From: Rhodoferax sp.
Lineage (GTDB): Bacteria > Pseudomonadota > Gammaproteobacteria > Burkholderiales > Burkholderiaceae_C
DNA length: 5,190 bases
Assembly (NCBI GenBank): GCA_020048255.1
Contig: JAIFMR010000012.1
Coordinates: forward strand, 1-5,190
Reading direction: 5' to 3'
Under the pieces are notes generated by a model. It saw only the letters and a list, made by a program, of their open reading frames with translations. It was not told the DNA's origin and did not search any database. Shown here piece after piece: positions 1-5,190 of the stretch. Every line of letters begins with the position of its first letter. Positions within the stretch are counted from its first letter, which is position 1. The translations under genes were made by a program, and so were the position numbers.

Positions 1-1
1 T

Positions 2-484
2 TGATGCTGCGCGGATTCCGCGTAGGAAGCCTTGATGAAGCGCATGCACATCAAGATCACAGACATCTGGGTCATAGATTGCGCCGAGAAGTTTTTCACT
101 TCTTAGTACGGGCACATGGGAAAGTGCCTCACCTTTGTTCATTCGAATGACCTGTGGCGTTTGTTCTTTCATGGACGCCCACTCGGTTTCAAGAAGTGTT
201 TCTTGATCCAGATCAGCCACCATGAGCAGACCGCGCTGGGAGATCAGTGGAAAATTGGTGAACCCTTCGGGGGGGGAATGGAAGAAATCTCGACTTGCAC
301 GGGTAAGCGTCCTGACGGTTGGAGGCCCATACCTTTCAGAAAAAACGGCAGCCGATCTGCCAGTCGCGTGATATCCCGGCTGGGATTCCCGTTCGAGAAG
401 TGCCGTATGCCCCAAGCCTGCCAGCCAGTAAGCAGCTGACGCGCCAGCGATACCCCCGCCAATCACAAGGAAGTCGACCTTCAT
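2..484 (-). CDS. FAD-dependent oxidoreductase, D-arginine/D-amino-acid dehydrogenase-like (DAO family), 3'-partial
   Basis: Flavoenzyme expected to oxidise the alpha C-N bond of an amino acid to an imino acid, passing electrons from FADH2 to a quinone or other acceptor rather than to oxygen. 161 residues are visible and the frame is open at the left edge; about 210-250 more should follow. Residues 5-21 are the FAD-binding Rossmann turn FLVIGGGIAGASAAYWL, with LLERE (29-33) at the end of beta-2 for ribose binding. QPGYHATGRSAA (35-46) is the second FAD-contact loop. From memory the N-terminus matches Pseudomonas aeruginosa D-arginine dehydrogenase (DauA) along its length, including Y52 (its Tyr53), TRASRDFF, ALHQGFLRGIR and the PVLR motif. 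However, its His48 is Val47 here, and Glu87, which holds the arginine guanidinium, is Leu86. The substrate is therefore probably not D-arginine. The start is fixed by the ATGA overlap with the ureohydrolase stop and by TGGAG 7 bases upstream. Confidence 0.9.
   Translation of the reverse strand, partial: MKVDFLVIGGGIAGASAAYWLAGLGHTALLERESQPGYHATGRSAAVFSERYGPPTVRTLTRASRDFFHSPPEGFTNFPLISQRGLLMVADLDQETLLETEWASMKEQTPQVIRMNKGEALSHVPVLRSEKLLGAIYDPDVCDLDVHALHQGFLRGIRAAS
269..276 (-). repeat. C8 homopolymer inside the flavoenzyme gene
   Basis: Eight consecutive C on the coding strand (TCC CCC CCC GAA) encode Ser70-Pro71-Pro72. The frame is intact as given: the sequence on both sides matches the family, where a Pro-Pro pair is also found. 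A run this long can slip during replication, so a one-base change would switch the gene off. Confidence 0.7.
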
Positions 485-496
485 GCGCGTACTCCA
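481..496 (-). promoter_or_regulatory. Coupled stop/start (ATGA) with ribosome-binding site
   Basis: The start ATG of the flavoenzyme (484-482) shares bases with the TGA stop of the ureohydrolase (483-481). TGGAG at 496-492, inside the last ureohydrolase codons, lies 7 bases before the ATG and is the best Shine-Dalgarno in the window. The arrangement implies translational coupling and matched production of the two enzymes. Confidence 0.8.
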
Positions 497-1353
497 CAAT
501 CAGAGTCCAGCCGCCCAACAAGTTCCCTTGCAAGCTTGGCCGCGACTATCGCAGTTATGCCGTTGACGTCCCGACCGGGGTGGTACTCGACGATGTCGGA
601 TCCGACAACCATCCCCGAGCACTCATTCAGAATATCCAAAATATCCCGCACTGACATGCCACCCGGCTCTTGATGGGCGACGCCAGGTGCAAATGCCGGA
701 TCCAGCGCATCCAGATCCACTGTGACGTACACAGGACCGTCGAAGACGGGAGCTTTCCACCGCTTGTGATCTCGCATTTCGTTGCAATGGACACCAAACC
801 GACGGACCTGCGCGCACTGGTGTGGCGTAAGGGTTCTTATTCCAAACTGCCAGAGTGAGCTTGCGAAACCGTTCTCCAGAATTCTGGCAAACGGAGATGC
901 ATGTGACAACGGGTTATCTTGAAAGCAATCATATAAGTCTGGGTGAGCGTCGAAATGAAGAATCGAAACCGGCCCATGTACCTCAGACAATCCCGCCACA
1001 ATCGGGTAGGTAACTGAATGGTCACCGCCAATGAACAAGGGCCGCTTTCCAGATCGGAATGCGGTTGCTGATATTTTCCGGATACGGTCAAACTCATCCT
1101 CTGACTCCAATTCCGCGCTTCCGAGATATTCAAAAATATCCGGCCCTGAAAGATCTTTTGCGTTTTCAGCGAATGGATTACCTTCATCACGAAGCAATTC
1201 TCTTGCTATGCGAAATGGTGCATCCGATTCAGCCCGCAAATGGCTTGAGTTTTTGCTGGTTGGCAAACCAATGGCAACCACAGCGGCTGACGACGCATGA
1301 ATGCGATCAATCAACTCATTGGTACTTTGAAGCTTAGAGTGTTCCGAGAACAT
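481..1353 (-). CDS. Ureohydrolase, arginase/agmatinase family (plant-arginase-like)
   Basis: Cytosolic binuclear manganese enzyme that hydrolyses a guanidino compound (arginine, agmatine or similar) to urea and an amine. With the 1353 start it is 290 residues, normal for the family. All metal ligands are present: H112 in IGGDHS, D135/H137/D139 in HFDAHPD, and D213/D215 in VDLDALDP. EPGG (229-232) and the acidic E256 in DIVEYHP are also typical. The stretch NPLSHASPFARILENG and DPAFAPGV resemble plant arginases from memory, a branch close to agmatinases. The animal arginase loop that holds the substrate alpha-carboxylate (N130 and the SGN-x-H stretch) is absent, with Tyr141 at the N130 position, as in plant enzymes. 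The in-frame ATG at 1410 would overlap the restored hydrolase tail by 77 bases and add 19 residues with no family counterpart; 1353 overlaps by only 20. Neither start has a clear ribosome site. Its stop overlaps the next gene's start. Family is certain, substrate open. Confidence 0.93.
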   Translation of the reverse strand: MFSEHSKLQSTNELIDRIHASSAAVVAIGLPTSKNSSHLRAESDAPFRIARELLRDEGNPFAENAKDLSGPDIFEYLGSAELESEDEFDRIRKISATAFRSGKRPLFIGGDHSVTYPIVAGLSEVHGPVSILHFDAHPDLYDCFQDNPLSHASPFARILENGFASSLWQFGIRTLTPHQCAQVRRFGVHCNEMRDHKRWKAPVFDGPVYVTVDLDALDPAFAPGVAHQEPGGMSVRDILDILNECSGMVVGSDIVEYHPGRDVNGITAIVAAKLARELVGRLDSDCGVRA

Positions 1354-1587
1354 GCCAATACCCAGCTGCAAGGACAATCCATGCGGTAAACACTGTTTGA
1401 ACCAATGCATAGAAACTTGTGCGGAGCGTCAACGCCTGTGATCTCCAGGCACTAAAGCAATTCCATACCAAGCCAAGCACGGCGATTTGCAAACCAAAAC
1501 GCCACAAAGAGACCACCCACCCCAAATCGAACTCTCGTTGAAATGTCGGTGCGCCAGCCAATTCGATCATTAGAAATGCCAAAAAAA
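1334..1587 (-). pseudogene. Out-of-frame C-terminal membrane segment of the serine hydrolase
   Basis: In the frame one base downstream of the hydrolase frame, the minus strand encodes VFLAFLMIELAGA, then VVSLWRFGLQIAVLGLVWNC and a last hydrophobic stretch FTAWIVLAAGYWHVLGTL, ending in TAA at 1336-1334. This helix-loop-helix pattern with a Trp/His-Leu-Leu/Gly ending is what related S12 hydrolases carry after the small C-terminal domain. The hydrolase frame is hydrophobic up to GGLFFAPIGILLC and loses that character just past the T7 run at 1587-1581, exactly where this frame becomes hydrophobic. Dropping one T there joins them as LLCRLRFLAFLMIELAG. I read it as the true end of the hydrolase, separated by an indel (mutation or sequence error) or read by slippage. 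It is not an independent gene, although an ATG at 1657 opens the frame. Confidence 0.72.
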
Positions 1588-3194
1588 CGAAGCCGGCACA
1601 GTAGGATACCGATTGGTGCAAAAAAGAGGCCACCCACTGTGAACAACGGAACTTCATAGCCTGCTAGACGTCGATTGGGAAGCAGTGTGTGTGGTCCCAT
1701 AACGGTAAGACCGTCCACCTCAGAGAATCCGATGGTTCTCGTCAGCGGCCCGGCCGGACCATCAAGAGAAAAAAGATTTGATTTCACTTCTTTGTATGGC
1801 CCCTCTCCGTCCACCATCATCAACCCGCTTTCGTTGACATTGACTTCGCTGGGACTAAGCAAAAGAGCAGTAGCAATCCTGGGCAGCAGCGCTTCATTGT
1901 CTTCCGCACGCATGTATGCGTAATGTCCAGTCCACCTTCTAGCTGAGGAAGTTGGCTTTGAGTGCGTCAAAGTTTCACTGGTTAAATTGCTTGTTTGGGA
2001 TGTTGTCGTCTGAAATTGTTGTTCGGCGAGGTACGGCAGTTCAAAGAGCATGAAGTCTGTTGGGTTGATCGGACCTGGGCCTGGTGGGTCGGAAATGTAT
2101 TCTGCCAATCCCGGTATCGTCATTTCAGGAATAGGACGATTCAAGTTCATGACCGCAAACATCGCCATCTTCTGGCGTGGCATCACCATGTACACCGCAT
2201 TGAACCCGCGAATGGTTCCTCCGTGACCATAGCTTTTTTCGTATTGGCCACCTAACGCATATAGGCCCAAACCAACACCGGGTAATCCTTCGGTCAATGT
2301 GAAATTGGTGGTATCAGTAAATGTACGAAACATCTCTTCTGAAAGGAGTCGACCGTTCGCATGCTGCCCTTCATTAAGCATACAACGCAAAAAATATCCC
2401 ATGTCCGCTGCAGTCGAACTCATTTCGCCTGCGCCTTGCCATCCGTGTCGTAGGTAAATCTGAGGCTTCAGTTGTGGCTTTCCATCTACTCCAACTTCAA
2501 ATGCTTGCGCTGTGCTTTCGGCAGAAGCTGGTAGACCGACCTGTGTTTGCGACATGCCAAGCGGCTTTAAAACGCGCTGCTCAATAGACTGCGCGTATGG
2601 CCGTCCGTCAACTGACTCAACTAGGTGGCCCAGCAATCCATAAGCCATGTTGTCGTAGACAGAGATCTTTCCAGGTGTCCTCATCTGTCGAATATCACGT
2701 TGAAGCCTGTCATTGCTGGCATTTCTGGCTTCTTCAGAACTATTCTTTCCGACGGTTGATATATCGCCATCAAACCCGCCCCGATGCCCAAGCAAGTCTC
2801 TGACTTTCGTAGACAACTTATTTGCTGAAACTTTGATGCCTTTTAGGTGAACGTTGACGTCATCATCAAGACTAATTTTCTTCTCTTCAACGAGTTGAAG
2901 CACAGCAATTGCTGTGAATGTTTTGGAGATGGAGCCAATTCTGAAAACCGTGTGCTCTGCATCAACGGCCTTTGCATCGTTCAGACCTACCTTCCCCCAA
3001 GCTTTTAAGATCATGGTGCCGTCAGAGCGTACGATCACAGCCGATGCACCTGGTGGCCCCCCATTGCCAACCCTTCCACCAATGACGCTGTCGAGCCACT
3101 GTGCATCCGCCTCAGTGGCAAATGACCCCAAGGAAATGGCGAGTAGAAAAAATGCCACGGTCAAGCGCACAATTTTCTTATGTGAATTTAACAT
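1452..3194 (-). CDS. Secreted, membrane-anchored serine hydrolase, S12/class C beta-lactamase fold; C-terminus probably frameshifted
   Basis: Periplasmic serine hydrolase of the beta-lactamase/D-aminopeptidase/esterase superfamily, acting on an amide or ester through an acyl-enzyme. The start at 3194 puts a good signal peptide first: KK, then a hydrophobic core VAFFLLAISLGSFA, with likely cleavage after TEADA (residue 31). A GGA lies 9 bases upstream as a weak ribosome site. The ATG at 3326 would bury this signal behind 44 unlikely residues. Catalytic motifs in the 580-residue frame are S88-I-S-K91 (in FRIGSISKTFTA), Y180-D-N182 and H324-G-G326. LLGHRGGFDG (135-143) replaces the more usual LLTHTSG. 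Residues about 410-512 form the small C-terminal domain that precedes membrane helices in this family. A first helix starts at about 515, then the frame turns non-membrane-like and ends at 1452. The membrane-like continuation is in the next frame, so the intact protein would be about 619 residues ending at 1334. Family is sure; substrate unknown (peptidase, esterase or amidase). Confidence 0.9.
   Translation of the reverse strand: MLNSHKKIVRLTVAFFLLAISLGSFATEADAQWLDSVIGGRVGNGGPPGASAVIVRSDGTMILKAWGKVGLNDAKAVDAEHTVFRIGSISKTFTAIAVLQLVEEKKISLDDDVNVHLKGIKVSANKLSTKVRDLLGHRGGFDGDISTVGKNSSEEARNASNDRLQRDIRQMRTPGKISVYDNMAYGLLGHLVESVDGRPYAQSIEQRVLKPLGMSQTQVGLPASAESTAQAFEVGVDGKPQLKPQIYLRHGWQGAGEMSSTAADMGYFLRCMLNEGQHANGRLLSEEMFRTFTDTTNFTLTEGLPGVGLGLYALGGQYEKSYGHGGTIRGFNAVYMVMPRQKMAMFAVMNLNRPIPEMTIPGLAEYISDPPGPGPINPTDFMLFELPYLAEQQFQTTTSQTSNLTSETLTHSKPTSSARRWTGHYAYMRAEDNEALLPRIATALLLSPSEVNVNESGLMMVDGEGPYKEVKSNLFSLDGPAGPLTRTIGFSEVDGLTVMGPHTLLPNRRLAGYEVPLFTVGGLFFAPIGILLCRLRFFGISNDRIGWRTDISTRVRFGVGGLFVAFWFANRRAWLGMELL
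1581..1587 (-). repeat. T7 homopolymer at the probable frameshift point
   Basis: The coding strand reads CTT CGT TTT TTT GGC here. Removing one T restores the membrane-helix frame that ends at 1334. A T6 run at 1625-1620, a dozen codons earlier, is the second candidate, but it would replace the hydrophobic APIGILLC with a polar stretch and is less likely. Confidence 0.6.
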
Positions 3195-3242
3195 GCAACG
3201 TAGTCCAAGTTTCAAAAATGTAGTTCGTTCGTCGGCTATGAG

Positions 3243-3277
3243 TCCACGTAAATAAACTGGATCATCTCTTATGTGGA
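3243..3277 (-). promoter_or_regulatory. Spaced inverted repeat upstream of the hydrolase
   Basis: TCCACGTA at 3243-3250 and TATGTGGA at 3270-3277 form an 8-base inverted repeat with one mismatch and a 19-base spacer, 49-83 bases upstream of the hydrolase start. It could be an operator half-site pair or a leader hairpin. The arms are short, so chance is a real alternative, and no regulator gene is present to suggest which protein would bind. Confidence 0.2.
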
Positions 3278-3294
3278 TTTTTTTGATTGGTGAT

Positions 3295-3324
3295 GCAAGC
3301 CCGCCTTCGCAAAGTCGAACTTGC
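3295..3324 (-). promoter_or_regulatory. Imperfect hairpin just after the receptor gene
   Basis: GCAAG at 3295-3299 pairs with CTTGC at 3320-3324, and inside it TTCG at 3306-3309 pairs with CGAA at 3316-3319 around a 6-base loop. Six unpaired bases on one side (3300-3305) interrupt the stem. It lies 20 bases past the receptor stop and could protect the mRNA 3' end or reduce read-through. No T run follows on the minus strand, so it is not a canonical terminator. It may be chance. Confidence 0.25.
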
Positions 3325-3343
3325 ATATGCGACCATTTAATTG

Positions 3344-5190
3344 TCAGAGGCTTGCGCGCAACTCCAGTCCAATCATGCGAGGTGGATTAACTGACTGATA
3401 GGTTGTTCCCAAAGCAGAGATGGCGTATGTCGACACACGATAGGTCTCGTTGGTGGCATTCTTAACCCAAAAGATGACCGAGTACCTGTGGCTAGGGTCA
3501 CGAAGTCCTGCAGACAGATTCAAGAGCGTACTTGCGGGTTGTGTAAATTCGGGGTCGTTGTCAGGTTGCTGGTAGCTCATATCCCTGTAGCGGGCGTCTG
3601 CACGTGCAAACCAACTCCACTCATTGCTCATTTGGTGGTCATACTGCACACTGATTGACCCGGTAATTCGTGGGGCATCGGTCAAACGGTTTCCGTCATA
3701 ACCGGGATAGCTTGCATACTTTGCTTCTTGATATCCGAAAGTGGCACCAAGTAACCAGCTACGTGTCGGACGGGCAGTGAAGTCAACTTCAAACCCGTCT
3801 ATCTTTGCCTTTGCAGCGTTGGATACGATTTGATGAACACCATTGAAGAATTGCTCCTGCTTGTTGTTGTAGTCCATCGTAAAAGCGGCTGCATTCAATC
3901 GAACCTTTCCACCGGCCAAGATAGATTTGATCCCCAATTCATAACTGGTCACCGACTCGGGCTCAAAACTAAGATCTCCGGGGTTTGAACTCGAGGCACT
4001 AGTGGTTGTGAAGCCACCAGCTTTGAATCCTTTGGAGACTTTTACGTAACTGTTTACGTCCTTGCTCAACTTGTACCCCAACCCCAAATCCCCGGACCAT
4101 TGCGAATCGCTTCTCGTGGCCGATATGGGGGTTACAGGTGCTGCGAGCCCAATTCCATCAATCAAACTGTACGGGTTGGTCAGTCTTTGCTCATATAGAA
4201 TGTCTTTGTCTTCTTTGGTATATCGAACACCACCATTGAAATCAATGGTATTGCTCAACTTGTACTTCCCGGATAAGAACAGTGCTGAACTTTTTGTCTT
4301 TAGATCAGCATAGGTATCAGCTTTTTCCTGGTAGCCAGGGATTGGTCCGATTCCGATGGCGTCAGGCAGTCCCTCATCAAGAGTGAGCGTATCGGTTCCG
4401 CTCTGCTTTTGCTTGAACAGGTATATCCCAGCTAACCAGTTATAACGATCTGTCGTGTTGGCCACCCGAAACTCTTGACTTACCTGCGTTTGGTTTTCTT
4501 TTCTTCCTACCTGAAGTATCGGCAGGATGGTGTAGTCCTGGTCATTGTTACCTTCCCAATCGACGCTCCGGTGAGCGGTAATGGAGGTGAAATCCAGTCC
4601 ATTCCAATTCCAATCTGCTTTAAGGGAAATGCCTTGTATTGTTCTGCGCAAGTAGTCATTTCCATTGGTCGCGATTGATCGGTCTTCGCCATTGGAGTCA
4701 ACTGCAGCGAGCGCTCCTGAGCGGATGTCATAGTAGTTCTCTACTGCGTTGTCTTCGCTGTGGTCGGCACTCAGGAGCCAGGACACGGTAGCTGCTGTTC
4801 CTCCAGAGAGTTGTGCTCGAACTCCTTTGAAGTTCTCACTCATCAGCTCGGCTGCAGCCGGATTTCTGTTTTCAACCCATCCATTTTTGTCTTTGCTAGT
4901 GAACGAAATTTTCGCCGCCATGCCACCTCCCACGCCGCCTGTCAAGTAACCGCGAACTTGCTGCAGATTGTTTGTTCCGGTGGTGTAGTCAATTGCCCCC
5001 GCAAACTCCTGCGATGGTTTGGAGGTCACGATGTTGACCAGTCCACCGATTGTATTTTTGCCAAAAAGCGTACCTTGGGGGCCACGGAGGACTTCCACGC
5101 GTTCAATGTCGATCAATTGCGTGCTGAATGCAGAGGGACGTCCGAGAAACACGTCATCAATTGCGACGCCCACGCCGGACTCCATGCCGA
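3344..5190 (-). CDS. TonB-dependent outer-membrane receptor, 5'-partial
   Basis: Outer-membrane active transporter: a 22-strand beta-barrel with an N-terminal plug, driven by TonB-ExbBD, importing a siderophore, vitamin or other large ligand. About 615 residues are visible and the frame stays open at the right edge. The Met at 5185 lies inside the plug and is not the true start; roughly 130-150 residues (signal peptide, TonB box, first part of the plug) should lie outside, judged from the usual family length. Counting from that Met, residues 4-16 carry the plug signature SGVGVAIDDVFLGRP. Residues 26-57 carry the hallmark IERVEVLRGPQGTLFGKNT followed by GGLVNIVTSKP. Alternating barrel strands follow, including GVRYTKEDKD and FEPESVTSYELGIKS. 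The end, PPRMIGLELRASL, is the usual last strand, though it finishes in Leu rather than the common Phe. It is the first visible gene of the run. Family is certain; the ligand cannot be read from the sequence. Confidence 0.96.
   Translation of the reverse strand, partial: GMESGVGVAIDDVFLGRPSAFSTQLIDIERVEVLRGPQGTLFGKNTIGGLVNIVTSKPSQEFAGAIDYTTGTNNLQQVRGYLTGGVGGGMAAKISFTSKDKNGWVENRNPAAAELMSENFKGVRAQLSGGTAATVSWLLSADHSEDNAVENYYDIRSGALAAVDSNGEDRSIATNGNDYLRRTIQGISLKADWNWNGLDFTSITAHRSVDWEGNNDQDYTILPILQVGRKENQTQVSQEFRVANTTDRYNWLAGIYLFKQKQSGTDTLTLDEGLPDAIGIGPIPGYQEKADTYADLKTKSSALFLSGKYKLSNTIDFNGGVRYTKEDKDILYEQRLTNPYSLIDGIGLAAPVTPISATRSDSQWSGDLGLGYKLSKDVNSYVKVSKGFKAGGFTTTSASSSNPGDLSFEPESVTSYELGIKSILAGGKVRLNAAAFTMDYNNKQEQFFNGVHQIVSNAAKAKIDGFEVDFTARPTRSWLLGATFGYQEAKYASYPGYDGNRLTDAPRITGSISVQYDHQMSNEWSWFARADARYRDMSYQQPDNDPEFTQPASTLLNLSAGLRDPSHRYSVIFWVKNATNETYRVSTYAISALGTTYQSVNPPRMIGLELRASL

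Larger units (their letters stand above)
3195..3343 (-). other. Intergenic gap between receptor and hydrolase
   Basis: This 149-base gap separates the receptor stop (TGA, 3346-3344) from the preferred hydrolase start. It is the only sizeable non-coding stretch in the window. I see no convincing sigma-70 promoter and no terminator on the minus strand: the dyads are not followed by a T run in that direction. Read-through from the receptor gene is therefore plausible. An ATG at 3326 opens the same frame as the hydrolase, but the 44 codons it would add look like untranslated leader. Confidence 0.6.

Noticed and set aside
1334..1657. Independent 107-residue membrane protein on the minus strand
   Set aside because: It lies largely inside the hydrolase frame, has no ribosome site at its ATG, and its helices are those expected at the hydrolase C-terminus. 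A frameshifted tail explains it better.
2914..3255. Plus-strand open frames across the window (for example 116-439, 319-654, 2914-3255)
   Set aside because: All lie opposite well-recognised minus-strand genes and show no family motif, so they are shadow frames.
3260..3300. Sigma-70 promoter with TTGCAT as -35 on the minus strand
   Set aside because: At 17-base spacing the -10 candidate (CACATA) matches poorly, and the better ATAAGA lies 20 bases away. Not good enough to annotate.
3195..3326. Upstream ATG at 3326 as the hydrolase start
   Set aside because: It would place 44 polar, non-family residues before an evident signal peptide that begins at the Met at 3194.
3195..3343. Lasso-peptide or other small precursor-peptide gene in the gap next to the TonB receptor
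   Set aside because: No short open frame with a precursor-like leader and core is visible, and no maturation enzyme is present. The hydrolase has beta-lactamase-fold motifs, not those of the prolyl-oligopeptidase-like lasso isopeptidases.
3344..5185. Met at 5185 as the true receptor start
   Set aside because: It falls inside the conserved plug signature, and the frame stays open to the window edge, so the gene is cut off.

Overview
The window holds four genes, all on the minus strand and packed like one operon. Transcription order, right to left, is: a TonB-dependent outer-membrane receptor (its 5' end lies off the right edge), an S12/class C beta-lactamase-fold serine hydrolase with a signal peptide and a membrane-spanning tail, an arginase/agmatinase-family ureohydrolase, and an FAD-dependent D-amino-acid dehydrogenase-like oxidoreductase (its 3' end lies off the left edge). 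No gene on the plus strand looks real. I found no RNA gene, insertion sequence, CRISPR array or clear terminator.

The TonB-dependent receptor implies a Gram-negative bacterium, probably a proteobacterium of the receptor-rich kind (Gamma- or Alphaproteobacteria). Base composition looks balanced by eye. I cannot name the genus.

Layout: 3344-5190 is the receptor. 3195-3343 is a 149-base gap with two weak dyads. 1452-3194 is the serine hydrolase in its open frame, and its membrane-like C-terminus continues in another frame to 1334, so a one-base frameshift near the T7 run at 1581-1587 is likely. 481-1353 is the ureohydrolase, whose preferred start overlaps the restored hydrolase tail by 20 bases. 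2-484 is the oxidoreductase, joined to the ureohydrolase stop by an ATGA overlap.

Functional reading (inference): the receptor imports an unknown large or scarce ligand across the outer membrane. The periplasmic, membrane-anchored hydrolase cleaves an amide or ester in it. The cytoplasmic ureohydrolase removes urea from a guanidino product, and the flavoenzyme oxidises an amino acid, plausibly a D-amino acid. This would suit catabolism of a peptide-like molecule carrying arginine or another guanidino group and D-residues. The substrate is not proven by anything in the window. The most useful specific observations are the frameshift in the hydrolase, and the Leu and Val that replace the side-chain-recognising Glu87 and His48 of Pseudomonas D-arginine dehydrogenase in an otherwise very similar N-terminus.
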